DNA from: Nitrospirota bacterium
GTDB taxonomy: Bacteria; Nitrospirota; Thermodesulfovibrionia; Thermodesulfovibrionales; JdFR-88
NCBI GenBank assembly: GCA_021813765.1
Contig: JAKAJM010000005.1
Span: 1 to 64,000 of the forward strand
Reading direction: 5' to 3'
Length of the DNA stretch: 64,000 bases
Below the pieces are notes generated by a model. The model saw only the letters and a program-made list of their open reading frames with translations. It ran no database searches and was not told the DNA's origin. Positions 34,750 to 43,069 of this stretch are shown one piece after another. Position numbers and translations under genes: made by a program. Position 1 is the stretch's first letter, and each line of letters begins with the position of its first letter.

Positions 34750-36405
34750 ATGGGCGGGAAAAGACAGAAACTATTAAGGAAAGCGGACGGCCTTCTTTCA
34801 AGGGAAAAGGGGACGGTCTTTAAAGGACCAGGCGGAAAGTTCAACATCTGCCTGGTCTATCCGAACACCTATCACGTGGGGATGTCCAACCTGGGTTTCC
34901 AGGGCGTCTATGGCCTTCTGAACGGGATGCCGGACGTGCTTTGCGAGCGCGCCTTCCTGCCGGACGCGGAAGACATGGAGGACTATCTTAAGGGTGGAGA
35001 AGAGCTCTTCAGCCTTGAATCCAAAAGGCCGCTTAAAAGATTTGATATGGTGGCCTTCTCCGTGTCCTTTGAAAACGATTATCCTCATATCCCGGAGATA
35101 CTGGAGCTGGCCATGATACCGCCTTTGGCCAGCTTGCGCGGCGCCAGAGAGCCGCTGCTTTTGCTTGGGGGGGTGGCCGCTTTTTCCAATCCGGAACCGC
35201 TGGCAGATTTCTTTGACGCCATTTTCATAGGAGAGGCGGAGGCCCTTTTGCCGCCTTTTTTTGAGGAGGTAAGGAAAAATCTTTCATCTGCCGGGGGAAG
35301 GCGGGGTTTTTTGGAGAAGATAGTCTCCGTGCCGGGCGTCTATGTCCCTTCTCTTTACAATGTGTCCTACGGGCAGGAAGGCACGATCTCGGAGAGAAAA
35401 CAGGAGGTCCCCCATGCGCCCGTTATGGTAAGGAAGCAGGTCTCGCCGGAGCTCGGAATGAGGCACGCCATAACAACGCCCGATACCGAATTTTCGAATA
35501 TGCGGCTCATAGAGCTGATGCGCGGATGTCCGTGGAGCTGTTCTTTCTGTCTTGCCGGGCAGATCTATAACCCGCCAAGGAGGAGGCCGCCTGAAGACAT
35601 TAAAAAAGAGATAGATGAGGCGCTTTCTGCTGGCCAGAGGGTGGGGCTCATAGGGCCTTCGGTCTCTGACTATCCGGGGCTTCCCGGGCTCCTTCAGATA
35701 GAGGGGGTGGATTTCTCCATTACCTCCCTCAGGGCGGGTGCAAAAAGCATTGGGCTTTTGCCCTATCTGAAGAGGCACAAAAGCCTATCGATAGCTGCGG
35801 AGGCCGGTACTCCAAGACTTCGCAGGCTTGTGAACAAGAGGATCACGGAAGAAGACATCCTGGAGACCTCGCGGGCCATCCTGGAGGCGGGCATGAACCT
35901 GCGGGTCTATTTCATCATCGGTCTGCCCACGGAGACGGATGAGGACGTGGACGCTCTCATAGCCCTGGTGGGGGAAATAAGAAGCAACTCGCCACGCGGC
36001 AAGATCACCCTGACGGTGAGCACCTTTGTGCCAAAGCCTTTTACCTGCTTTCAGTGGCACCCGATGGAAAAGCCGGAGGCGGTCAAGAAACGGCTTGGAA
36101 GGATAAAAAAGTCATTGAACGCCTTAAAGGGGGTCTCCGTCTTTCATGATGTTCCCAAATACGCAATGATGCAGGGTGTATTTGCGATGGGAGACAGAAG
36201 GCTTTCCTCCGTCCTTCTGGCCATGGCAAGGGAAGGGCTGGACTACAAATCGGCGCTTAAAAGCGCGGGCCTTTCGGAGGAATTTTACATCTTCAGGCAA
36301 AAAGACGCGGGGGAGCTATTGCCGTGGGACTTCATAGACTCGGGCGTTAGCAAGGAGCCCCTCCGCGAGCAGTACGAGAAGCTTATTCTGGAGGCGCAGG
36401 AGTAA
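34750..36405 (+). CDS. radical SAM protein with B12-binding-type N-terminal domain
   Basis: The N-terminal 200 residues begin CLVYPNTYHVGMSNLGFQGV, the form seen in cobalamin-binding radical-SAM proteins of the TIGR03960-like group. The radical-SAM cluster is LMRGCPWSCSFCLAGQ (CxxxCxxC), followed by YNPPRRRPPEDI and AAEAGTPRLRRLVNKRITE. In Clostridia and others this group is associated with a DUF2344 domain, which is absent here at 551 residues. The reaction is unknown. It forms a pair with the DUF3786 gene and converges on tgt. Confidence 0.85.
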   Translation: MGGKRQKLLRKADGLLSREKGTVFKGPGGKFNICLVYPNTYHVGMSNLGFQGVYGLLNGMPDVLCERAFLPDAEDMEDYLKGGEELFSLESKRPLKRFDMVAFSVSFENDYPHIPEILELAMIPPLASLRGAREPLLLLGGVAAFSNPEPLADFFDAIFIGEAEALLPPFFEEVRKNLSSAGGRRGFLEKIVSVPGVYVPSLYNVSYGQEGTISERKQEVPHAPVMVRKQVSPELGMRHAITTPDTEFSNMRLIELMRGCPWSCSFCLAGQIYNPPRRRPPEDIKKEIDEALSAGQRVGLIGPSVSDYPGLPGLLQIEGVDFSITSLRAGAKSIGLLPYLKRHKSLSIAAEAGTPRLRRLVNKRITEEDILETSRAILEAGMNLRVYFIIGLPTETDEDVDALIALVGEIRSNSPRGKITLTVSTFVPKPFTCFQWHPMEKPEAVKKRLGRIKKSLNALKGVSVFHDVPKYAMMQGVFAMGDRRLSSVLLAMAREGLDYKSALKSAGLSEEFYIFRQKDAGELLPWDFIDSGVSKEPLREQYEKLILEAQE

Positions 36406-36410
36406 AGGAT

Positions 36411-37517
36411 CTACCACTCCACCGTTTCCCATTGTCTTCTGAACTCCAAAAACCTGCCCTCCGTTATCGACTCCCGCATCTTCCTGAAAAACTCCTGGTA
36501 AAAATGTGTGTTATGGATGGTGTTCAGGCGCATGGACAGTATCTCTTTGCTTAAAAAGAGGTGTCTAAGGTACCCCCTGGAGAAATGGGTGCATGTGTAG
36601 CAGTTGCAGCGCGCATCAAGCGGAGACGGATCCTCCTTGAACTCTGTCCTTTTTATGCTGATCCTTCCCTCCGAGGTGAAAAGGGTGCCGTTCCTGGCGT
36701 TTCTTGTGGGCATGACGCAGTCGAACATGTCAAAACCGGCCCCCACTGCCTCCATGCAGTCTTTGAGGTCTCCTATGCCCATGAGGTATCTGGGCTTGGC
36801 AGTGGGCAGCAGCGGGCCCATCAGGTGCATGGTCTTCCACATCTCTCCTTTTGGCTCTCCCACGCTTACTCCGCCAACCGCGTATCCCTCAAAGTCCATT
36901 TCAAGCAGCCCTTCAAGGCTCTCCCTGCGGAGGTCTTCATAAGAGCCGCCCTGAATGATGCCAAACAGGGCGCTTTTGCCGGCCTCCGGCATGCTTTTCT
37001 TTTTCTCCAGGCATTTGAGCGCCCAGAGGGCGGTCCTCCTGACCGCTTTTTGCACCTCCCCGTGCGTGACAGGCCAGGGTGGGCATTCGTCAAAGGCCAT
37101 GAAGATGTCCGAGCCAAGCGAGGCCTGTATCTCTATGGCCAACTCCGGCGTCATGAAATGGGTAGAGCCGTCAATATGGCTTTGGAATTCCACCCCCTCA
37201 TCCGTTATCTTTCTAAGCAGGGCGAGGCTGTAAACCTGGAAACCGCCGCTGTCCGTAAGTATCGGCCTGTCCCAGCACATGAACCTGTGCAGCCCTCCAA
37301 GGTTTTTTATAAGTCCGTGCCCGGGCCTCAGGTACAGGTGGTAGGTATTTGAGAGGATGATCTCCGCACCTGCCCCCTTAAGTTCGTCAGGGCCAAGAGC
37401 CTTCACCGTGGCGTTCGTGCCCACGGGCATGAACGCCGGGGTATGGATTGCCCCGTTTTCCGTTTCGATAAGGCCGGTTCTTGCCGCGCCGTCTTTTTTC
37501 AGTATGGTGAAATTCAT
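36411..37517 (-). CDS. tgt: queuine tRNA-ribosyltransferase
   Basis: Bacterial Tgt exchanges G34 of Asp, Asn, His and Tyr tRNAs for preQ1. The catalytic acid region is ILTDSGGFQVYSL. The nucleophile lies in FDCVMPTRNARNGTLF. Zinc ligands are in CNCYTCTHFSRGYLRHL and HNTHFY. GSYEDLRRESLEGLLEMDF and YAVGGVSVGEPKGEM are also typical. Its 368 residues are normal. It ends six bases from the convergent radical-SAM gene. No other queuosine gene (queA, queC-F) is in this window. Confidence 0.97.
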   Translation of the reverse strand: MNFTILKKDGAARTGLIETENGAIHTPAFMPVGTNATVKALGPDELKGAGAEIILSNTYHLYLRPGHGLIKNLGGLHRFMCWDRPILTDSGGFQVYSLALLRKITDEGVEFQSHIDGSTHFMTPELAIEIQASLGSDIFMAFDECPPWPVTHGEVQKAVRRTALWALKCLEKKKSMPEAGKSALFGIIQGGSYEDLRRESLEGLLEMDFEGYAVGGVSVGEPKGEMWKTMHLMGPLLPTAKPRYLMGIGDLKDCMEAVGAGFDMFDCVMPTRNARNGTLFTSEGRISIKRTEFKEDPSPLDARCNCYTCTHFSRGYLRHLFLSKEILSMRLNTIHNTHFYQEFFRKMRESITEGRFLEFRRQWETVEW

Positions 37518-37534
37518 TATGCGTCATTGATTTT

Positions 37535-37556
37535 AACGGAATTCCGTTTTTTTTGA
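37535..37556 (+). terminator. palindrome followed by a T-run
   Basis: AACGGAATTCCGTT (37535-37548) is a perfect palindrome followed by Ts to about 37554. On the plus strand it looks like an intrinsic terminator, yet no plus-strand gene precedes it apart from transcription running antisense through tgt. It may block such readthrough into porG. The 37518-37717 gap is otherwise AT-rich with no gene. Confidence 0.4.
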
Positions 37557-37717
37557 TTTTTTTGATTTTTGGAACAAAAAATAAATAAGAGTTTTTTGAA
37601 AAAAGCCCCATCTTGTGGCAATATAGTATTTTGGGCTTGAACCTCAACGAGTTTGAAAAAGCAAGTATATTTTAATTAACATAGTAAACTTATAATTTTT
37701 GGAGGGAAGAACTGCGA

Positions 37718-38293
37718 ATGCCCGATATGATCGAGATTAGATGGCATGGAAGAGGGGGCCAGGGGACAGTAACGGCCGCCAAGGTGCTGGCCGATGCCTG
37801 TCTTAGCGGCGGCAGGTATGTGCAGGCCTTTCCCGAGTACGGTCCTGAGAGGGCAGGCGCTCCGCTGAGGGCGTACAACAGGATAAGCGACCACGAGCTC
37901 AGACTTTACTGCCCTGTTGTGAACCCCAGGATCGTGAGCATTGTGGATGCCACCATAATAGACGCCATGGACGTCACGGAGGGCGCCATCGATGACGCTA
38001 TCTTCGTAGTCAACACCACGAAGGACCCGGCGGAGATGAGAAAGGCGCTCAAGGCGAAAAGTACCCAGAAAGTCTTCACGGTGGATGCCACCGACATAGC
38101 GATAACGGAAATAGGCAGGCCGCTTCCAAACTCTCCCATGCTGGGCGCGGTCGTAAAGGTTTCGGACCTCGTAAGCCTTCCGCATCTGATCGAGGAGGTC
38201 AGGAAGAGCTTCGGGAAAAAGTTTGCGGAGAAGATAATAAACGGCAATCTCAAGGCCGTTGAGAGGGGATACAAGGAGGTCAGGGAAGGATGA
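37718..38293 (+). CDS. porG: 2-oxoacid:ferredoxin oxidoreductase, gamma subunit
   Basis: The 191 residues form the gamma domain of pyruvate/2-oxoacid:ferredoxin oxidoreductase, which lies beside the TPP site. IEIRWHGRGGQGTVTAAKVLA (written MIEIRWHGRGGQGTV) and FPEYGPERAGAPLRAYNRIS are typical. GGAGGGAAG precedes the ATG. The gene order gamma-delta-alpha-beta and tight spacing are those of four-subunit enzymes. The substrate is probably pyruvate, linking acetyl-CoA and ferredoxin reduction, but isovalerate-type or other 2-oxoacids cannot be excluded. Confidence 0.93.
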   Translation: MPDMIEIRWHGRGGQGTVTAAKVLADACLSGGRYVQAFPEYGPERAGAPLRAYNRISDHELRLYCPVVNPRIVSIVDATIIDAMDVTEGAIDDAIFVVNTTKDPAEMRKALKAKSTQKVFTVDATDIAITEIGRPLPNSPMLGAVVKVSDLVSLPHLIEEVRKSFGKKFAEKIINGNLKAVERGYKEVREG

Positions 38294-38577
38294 AGAAATG
38301 GACGGAACTGGTCCCCGGCGCCGTTGTACTGGAAGCGGGAAGCTCGGCCAGATTCAAGACCGGCTCCTGGAGGACGTTCAGGCCCAGATGGGTGCCGGAA
38401 AACTGTATACAGTGCCTGATGTGCTGGCTTTATTGCCCGGACATGGCCGTCAATGTAGTAGACGGCAAGATGACCGGCTTTAACTATGATTACTGCAAGG
38501 GCTGCGGGGTATGCGCGAAGGAATGTCCCGGAAAACAGGGTAAAAAAGCAATAGTAATGGAACCGGAGGGCAAATAG
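38290..38577 (+). CDS. porD: 2-oxoacid:ferredoxin oxidoreductase, delta subunit (2[4Fe-4S] ferredoxin)
   Basis: This 95-residue ferredoxin-like subunit relays electrons from the TPP-bound intermediate. Two cluster motifs are present: CIQCLMCWLYCPD and CKGCGVCAKECPG, each CxxCxxCxxxCP. The N-terminal extension (GSWRTFRPRWVPE) is the usual docking segment. It overlaps porG by four bases. Confidence 0.94.
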   Translation: MKKWTELVPGAVVLEAGSSARFKTGSWRTFRPRWVPENCIQCLMCWLYCPDMAVNVVDGKMTGFNYDYCKGCGVCAKECPGKQGKKAIVMEPEGK

Positions 38578-38579
38578 GA

Positions 38580-39767
38580 ATGGGCAAGGTAGTCGCGGTC
38601 ACCGGAAACGAAGCCGTAGCAAACGCCTTGAGGCAGGCGGACCCCGATGTCTGTTCCCTCTATCCCATAACCCCCCAGACGGACATCGTTCAGAGGTTCT
38701 CCTCTTTTGTGGCCAATGGGCAGGTGCAGACTGAGCTTCTGAACGCGGAGAGCGAACACTCCGCGATGTCCGCCGCAATAGGAGCGGCGGCTGGGGGCGG
38801 CAGGGTCATAACCGCCACTTCCTCCCAGGGACTTGCCCTTATGTGGGAGATGCTCCATATAGCCTCTGGCATGAACCTGCCTATAATAATGCCGCTCGTG
38901 AACAGGGCCCTTTCTGCCCCGCTGAATATCCACGGGGACCACTCTGACGGCATGGGCGCGAGGGACACGGGCTGGGTGCAGCTCTGGAGCGAAAACGCGC
39001 AGGAGGCGTACGACAACACCATCATGGCGTTCAGGATAGGGGAGCACTTGGAGATAAGACTGCCCGTTATGGTCTGCATGGACGGCTTCATAGTGAGCCA
39101 TTCCATAGCCAGGATGGAATACCTGGGCGATGATGAGGTGAAAAACTTCATCGGCCCTTACCAGAAGGTCAATCCGCTTCTGGACCTGGAGCATCCCAAG
39201 AGCTTTGGCCCCCTTATCCTCACCGATCTCTATCACGAATACAAAAGGCTTCAGCATGAGATAATGGGGCGCGTCAAGAACGTTGTCCTCCAGGTCTCGG
39301 ATGAGTTCGCGAAGCAGTCGGGAAGGAAATACGGGCTTTTCGAGTCCTACAGGCTGGAGGACGCCGATATCGCGCTTGTGATACTTAACTCCGCGGCGGG
39401 CACCTCCAAGGATGTGATAGACGAGTTGAGGGACAAGGGGATAAAGGCCGGGCTTCTCAAGCCCAGGCTTTTCAGGCCCTTCCCTTACGCAGAGATCGGG
39501 CAGGCGCTCAGGCACCTTAAGGCCGTCTGCGTCATGGACAGGGCCGACTCGTTCGGCGGTTACGGTCCGATGTTCATGGAGATAAGCTCCGCCCTTTATC
39601 AGGCGGATGGCGAGGGCCGGAGACCGAAACTCATAAACAAGATATACGGCCTCGGCGGAAGGGACTATATGCCGGGTGACGCCAGAAAGGTGCTCCTGGA
39701 GCTGAACGAGATATCCAAGGGCGCTCCGCTTGGAGCCGTAAAAGAATACATGGGAGTGAGGGAATAA
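38580..39767 (+). CDS. porA: 2-oxoacid:ferredoxin oxidoreductase, alpha subunit
   Basis: The alpha subunit carries the pyrimidine-binding domain of TPP. It starts VAVTGNEAVANALRQADPDV and CSLYPITPQTDIVQRFSSF; LLNAESEHSAMSAAIGAAAG carries the conserved glutamate region, and RALSAPLNIHGDHSDGMGARDTG follows. The 395-residue length is normal. It starts two bases after porD and is two bases from porB, a compact operon. Confidence 0.95.
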   Translation: MGKVVAVTGNEAVANALRQADPDVCSLYPITPQTDIVQRFSSFVANGQVQTELLNAESEHSAMSAAIGAAAGGGRVITATSSQGLALMWEMLHIASGMNLPIIMPLVNRALSAPLNIHGDHSDGMGARDTGWVQLWSENAQEAYDNTIMAFRIGEHLEIRLPVMVCMDGFIVSHSIARMEYLGDDEVKNFIGPYQKVNPLLDLEHPKSFGPLILTDLYHEYKRLQHEIMGRVKNVVLQVSDEFAKQSGRKYGLFESYRLEDADIALVILNSAAGTSKDVIDELRDKGIKAGLLKPRLFRPFPYAEIGQALRHLKAVCVMDRADSFGGYGPMFMEISSALYQADGEGRRPKLINKIYGLGGRDYMPGDARKVLLELNEISKGAPLGAVKEYMGVRE

Positions 39768-39769
39768 AA

Positions 39770-40729
39770 ATGGAAACCAGGGAGCTGTTGAAATGGTCGG
39801 CCCAGGTCAAGCTCAGGGAAAAATCCAAGCAGGAGGAGCGCTTCGAGCACGGGCACAGGATGTGCGCGGGCTGCGGCGCGCCCACGGTGGTGAAGATGGT
39901 GCTTATGGCCACGGAGTACCCGGTCGTTGTCTCCAACGCCACGGGCTGCCTGGAGGTCTCCACCTGCATACAGGAGTTTACGGCCTGGAAAACCCCGTGG
40001 ATACACACCGCATTTGAAAACGCGGCAGCCACGCTCTCCGGGGCCGAGACGATGTACAGGGCGCTTTTGAAAAAAGGCAAGATGCCCGACAACGTTAAGT
40101 TCATAGCGTTCGGCGGAGACGGGGGCACATATGACATAGGCCTCCAGAGCCTTTCCGGCGCGATGGAGCGCGGCCACGACATGCTTTACGTCTGCTATGA
40201 CAACGGGGCTTACATGAACACGGGCATACAGCGTTCAAGCGCCACCCCGCTTGGGGCCGACACCACGACGTCGCCGGCTGGCTCCGCGAATCCGGCGGGC
40301 AAGCTCCAGGCAAGGAAGGACCTGACCCGGATAATGGCAGCGCACGGGATATACGCCGCCCAGGCCAGCCCCTCTCACTGGCTGGACCTCATGAACAAGG
40401 TGAAGAAGGCCCACCAGATAAAGGGCGCCAAGTTCATTAACATAATCGCCCCGTGCAACCGCGGCTGGAGGACGGCTACGGACAATTCGATAGAGCTTTC
40501 GAGGCTCGCGGTGGAAACCTGTTACTGGCCGCTCTACGAGATAGAGGACGGCAAGCTGAAGGTCACCGTGGTGCCGGAGGAAAAGAAACCGGCAGACCAG
40601 TTTTTCAAACTTCAGGGCCGGTTCAAACACCTTTACGCCCCAGGGAATGAGGGGATGCTGGAGAGGATACAGGCGGAGATAGACAGGAACTGGGAGAGAC
40701 TTCTGAAAGAGTCCGATCAGGCCTGCTGA
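39770..40729 (+). CDS. porB: 2-oxoacid:ferredoxin oxidoreductase, beta subunit
   Basis: The beta subunit binds the diphosphate of TPP and a 4Fe-4S cluster. MCAGCGAP gives two ligands, NATGCLEVSTC more. The TPP motif is AFGGDGGTYDIGLQSLSGAM ending near YDNGAYMNTGIQ. The 319-residue length is normal for PorB. A strong terminator follows after 32 bases, closing the porGDAB unit. Confidence 0.95.
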   Translation: METRELLKWSAQVKLREKSKQEERFEHGHRMCAGCGAPTVVKMVLMATEYPVVVSNATGCLEVSTCIQEFTAWKTPWIHTAFENAAATLSGAETMYRALLKKGKMPDNVKFIAFGGDGGTYDIGLQSLSGAMERGHDMLYVCYDNGAYMNTGIQRSSATPLGADTTTSPAGSANPAGKLQARKDLTRIMAAHGIYAAQASPSHWLDLMNKVKKAHQIKGAKFINIIAPCNRGWRTATDNSIELSRLAVETCYWPLYEIEDGKLKVTVVPEEKKPADQFFKLQGRFKHLYAPGNEGMLERIQAEIDRNWERLLKESDQAC

Positions 40730-40761
40730 CGGCAAAAACAAAAACAGCCTGAGACAGCAAT

Positions 40762-40798
40762 AAAAAAGGGGGCCTGAATTTTTTTGCCCCTTTTTTTT
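40762..40798 (+). terminator. intrinsic terminator of porGDAB
   Basis: AAAAAAGGGG (40762-40771) pairs with CCCCTTTTTT (40787-40796), and the T-run continues to 40798. The A-tract in front would also allow activity in the opposite direction. Confidence 0.85.
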
Positions 40799-40812
40799 GC
40801 TCTTATATTTTG

Positions 40813-40954
40813 TGTGAGGCGTACGGCTTTCGCTCCGCTAAGCGCCGTCTCACCTTATTTGCCAGAATATCGTGTATGCCGCGCCGAATCTGCCGGGTTG
40901 CCCGCTATTTAATGTGACGCGCCCGCGGCTCCTCTGCGCTCACGCCATCCGCCC
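40813..40954 (+). repeat. dispersed repeat, copy A
   Basis: This copy shares three blocks with 45060-45194 in the same order and orientation: CGCTCCGCTAAGCGCCGTCT onward (40831-40854, 22/24), AATGTGACGCGCCCGCG (40911-40927, 17/17) and GCTCACGCCATCCGCCC (40938-40954, 15/17). No protein is coded. The left end is more diverged than in copy B. Confidence 0.8.
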
Positions 40955-41003
40955 TCCCATGCATAGTTGCCCATAGGAATCTGAAGCGCCTAAATAAAAA
41001 ATC

Positions 41004-41429
41004 TCAATACCGGCTTTCGTACCTCACGCTGGTGCAAACTTCCCTTACTTGGTCTTTTACGAGCCTGCCGTTGTCCCAGACCCGTTCCCTGACCTTCCTG
41101 CATCGCGTGTGCTCGTCCGGATAGTACACATCTGACTCCGGGGTGGCCCTGTAAACCCCTTGTCCATTGTCAGTCCTGTATTCAACGGGCCTACCGGTGT
41201 AGACCGCCTGCTGATTGGCTTTTACCGCTATATCGGTAAGTGTGGCCCCGGCCACCGCTCCAAGCGCGCCGCCTATGACGCCTCCCCTCCATGGGTTCCT
41301 GTCAAGAAGCGCTCCCGCAATGCCGCCAATGAACGCCCCCACCCCGGCGCCCTGTCCCTGCGGCGTCTCGCAGCCGTAAGTGAATATGCCCAGCGCAAGT
41401 AAAAGTGCAACAGCTGTCAATCTCTTCAT
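41004..41429 (-). CDS. outer-membrane-type lipoprotein with glycine-zipper 2TM domain
   Basis: I start at the ATG at 41429, giving 141 residues, because MKRLTAVALLLALGIFTYGC is a clear lipoprotein signal with lipobox FTYGC and AGGAGA stands upstream; a start at 41468 would add 13 charged residues in front. The mature part has the glycine-zipper pattern AGVGAFIGGIAGALLD and GGVIGGALGAVAGATL of the Rickettsia 17-kDa-antigen/YmgG type. A C-terminal domain with two Cys (RCRKVRE, REVCTSV) follows. The exact role is unknown; such proteins often support envelope integrity. Confidence 0.85.
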   Translation of the reverse strand: MKRLTAVALLLALGIFTYGCETPQGQGAGVGAFIGGIAGALLDRNPWRGGVIGGALGAVAGATLTDIAVKANQQAVYTGRPVEYRTDNGQGVYRATPESDVYYPDEHTRCRKVRERVWDNGRLVKDQVREVCTSVRYESRY

Positions 41430-41629
41430 GATTTTAAAAATTCTCCTGTCTCCCCCTCCGTCTATCATGTGGACCCATATTATTATGCGTAAACTCCGGC
41501 GAAGCTTTGTGTAACCATTGTCACTCGTGCCCTTTTAAAAAGTCATCAGCGACATATATTATGGGACAAAAGGCGGATTTTCTCAATATCGGGATATCCA
41601 ATCCGTCTTGACATCCGGCGCATCTTTGT

Positions 41630-41658
41630 TTGACATCCCCGCACCTGCGGATTATACT
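41630..41658 (+). promoter_or_regulatory. promoter of the thiSGEC operon
   Basis: TTGACA (41630-41635), a 17-base spacer and TATACT (41653-41658) are near consensus. Transcription would begin around 41665, just before the riboswitch. Confidence 0.85.
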
Positions 41659-41675
41659 TAGACAAGCATAAAATG

Positions 41676-41803
41676 CCCTAGGGGGAGGTCCCGTTTCTGC
41701 CGCAGTTGCCGTTTTTTGGCGCTGGCAGGCGGACAAGGCACCTGAGACTCCACGCGAGAACCCCTGGAACCTGATGCGGGTAATGCCGCCGTAGGGATTA
41801 GGG
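41676..41803 (+). ncRNA. TPP riboswitch aptamer (THI element)
   Basis: The conserved THI core is visible: CTGAGA near 41742, then AACCCCTGGAACCTGATGCG, GGGTAATGCCGCCG and TAGGGATTA. CCCTAGGGG at the left pairs with the TAGGG segment at the right to make P1. An extended GC-rich P3 arm (TCCCGTTTCTGCCGCAGTTG to GCAGGCGGAC) is longer than the minimal form. It lies between a strong promoter and thiS, and thiamin diphosphate binding would switch off the operon. Confidence 0.95.
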
Positions 41804-41823
41804 ATCAAGCGTCATTTCTATTT

Positions 41824-41885
41824 GCGGTATTTTTATTTTTTAAAAAAATGACCGCATCCCTTTTCTCCAGGGGATGCGGTTTTTA
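41824..41885 (+). terminator. expression platform of the TPP riboswitch
   Basis: The terminator is CCGCATCCC (41852-41860), loop, GGGATGCGG (41871-41879) and a T-run. Upstream, GCGGT at 41824-41828 plus a T-rich arm can instead pair with the A-rich arm and ACCGC at 41851-41855, using the left side of the terminator. The two folds are mutually exclusive, so control is by transcription termination ahead of thiS. Confidence 0.8.
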
Positions 41886-41912
41886 ATTTTAATTTTTCCC
41901 AAATGGGTGCAT

Positions 41913-42110
41913 ATGAGATTGAAGGTAAACGGGGAACCGATGGATTGCATGGCGGAGACGGTTCAGGCGCTGCTTCAGGAGCTTGGCGTCAAGGCGCAGG
42001 CCGTGGCCGTGGAGGTGAATTTCTCCATTGTAAGCAAAAAGGATTTCGGCGCCTTTCCCTTAAAGGAAGGTGACCAGGTGGAGATAGTCAATTTTGTGGG
42101 GGGCGGATGA
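41913..42110 (+). CDS. thiS: sulfur carrier protein ThiS
   Basis: This ubiquitin-like carrier brings sulfur as a C-terminal thiocarboxylate to thiazole synthase. The 65-residue protein starts MRLKVNGEPMDC and ends EIVNFVGGG, with the required diglycine at the end. I take the ATG at 41913; an upstream in-frame ATG at 41874 lies inside the riboswitch terminator and cannot be used. The family's hydrophobic pattern (VQALLQELGV, VAVEVNFSIV) is present. Confidence 0.92.
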   Translation: MRLKVNGEPMDCMAETVQALLQELGVKAQAVAVEVNFSIVSKKDFGAFPLKEGDQVEIVNFVGGG

Positions 42111-42126
42111 AATTTTTTCCGCTTTT

Positions 42127-42147
42127 CCCTCTCCCAATGGGAGAGGG
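42127..42147. repeat. palindromic repeat element
   Basis: CCCTCTCCCA, one base, TGGGAGAGGG, followed by a CCAGGGTGAGGG stretch. This resembles a palindromic intergenic repeat common in many proteobacterial and related genomes. Related sequence occurs at 48981-49002 and 59430-59462 in this window. Confidence 0.6.
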
Positions 42148-42254
42148 CCAGGGTGAGGGAAGTAAAAGGATAAAAGGGTTGCGGAGAAGACAGTTCGAAT
42201 TTCTCTGTCATTTGTAACTTGCCGCGTGCCACTTATTTCTTACAAGGAGGATAG

Positions 42255-43061
42255 ATGGAAAAAGACGGACAGAAGGATAAATTGATCATAAAGGGGATCG
42301 AGTTTAGCTCCAGGCTATGGGTGGGTACAGGGAAATACGGCAGCCTTGAGGAGATGGCGCAGGCACTTGAAGCTTCGGGCACCGACGTGGTGACCGTCTC
42401 TGTCCGCAGGGTGGATCTGAAGCGCACGGCTGAAAGCCTCCTTAACTACATAGACCTCAAAAAATACAAGATACTTCCCAACACCGCCGGGTGCTACACT
42501 GTGGAAGACGCCCTGAGGTACGCGAGGCTTGGCAGGGAGGCCGGTCTTTCGGACATGGTGAAGCTGGAGGTCATCGGAGATGAGAAGACCCTGTTTCCCG
42601 ATGTGATAGGCCTTCTTCAGGCCACCGAAACCCTGGCCAAAGAGGGGTTTATAGTCTTCCCCTATACGAATGACGACCCTATAATGGCAAAAAGGCTGAT
42701 TGATGCCGGGGCCGCCTGCGTTATGCCGCTTGGCGCGCCGATAGGTTCGGGCCTTGGCATCAGGAATCCTTACAACATAAAGATAATACTTGAGACGGTG
42801 GCCCCGCGCTGCGCCCCGCTAGGTTGTCCTGTTGTGGTCGATGCCGGTGTCGGCACCGCCTCGGACGCCGCGATAGCGATGGAGCTTGGCTGCGATGCGG
42901 TTTTGATAAACACGGGGATAGCCGGAGCAAAGGACCCTGTTGCGATGGCGAGCGCCATGAAGCATGCCGTTCTGGCGGGCAGGCTCTCCTGGGGGGCGGG
43001 CAGGATATCAAAAAAACTGTACGCGACCGCAAGCAGCCCACTGGAAGGGATGCTTCTTTAA
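42255..43061 (+). CDS. thiG: thiazole synthase
   Basis: ThiG builds the thiazole phosphate ring from deoxyxylulose 5-phosphate, ThiS-thiocarboxylate and dehydroglycine. It is a 268-residue TIM barrel. [48 protein letters not shown] (catalytic Lys region VKLEVIGD) and [18 protein letters not shown] are family marks. AGGAGG lies ahead of the ATG. The dehydroglycine source (thiH or thiO) is not in the window. Confidence 0.97.
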   Translation: MEKDGQKDKLIIKGIEFSSRLWVGTGKYGSLEEMAQALEASGTDVVTVSVRRVDLKRTAESLLNYIDLKKYKILPNTAGCYTVEDALRYARLGREAGLSDMVKLEVIGDEKTLFPDVIGLLQATETLAKEGFIVFPYTNDDPIMAKRLIDAGAACVMPLGAPIGSGLGIRNPYNIKIILETVAPRCAPLGCPVVVDAGVGTASDAAIAMELGCDAVLINTGIAGAKDPVAMASAMKHAVLAGRLSWGAGRISKKLYATASSPLEGMLL

Positions 43062-43069
43062 CAAGAAAA

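Noticed and set aside
37666-37696. TATAAT before porG as a -10 box
   Set aside because: It would start transcription inside the ribosome binding site and has no -35 at proper distance.
41521-41808. Minus-strand frame across the TPP riboswitch
   Set aside because: It covers the promoter and aptamer and has no protein features; the riboswitch explains the sequence.
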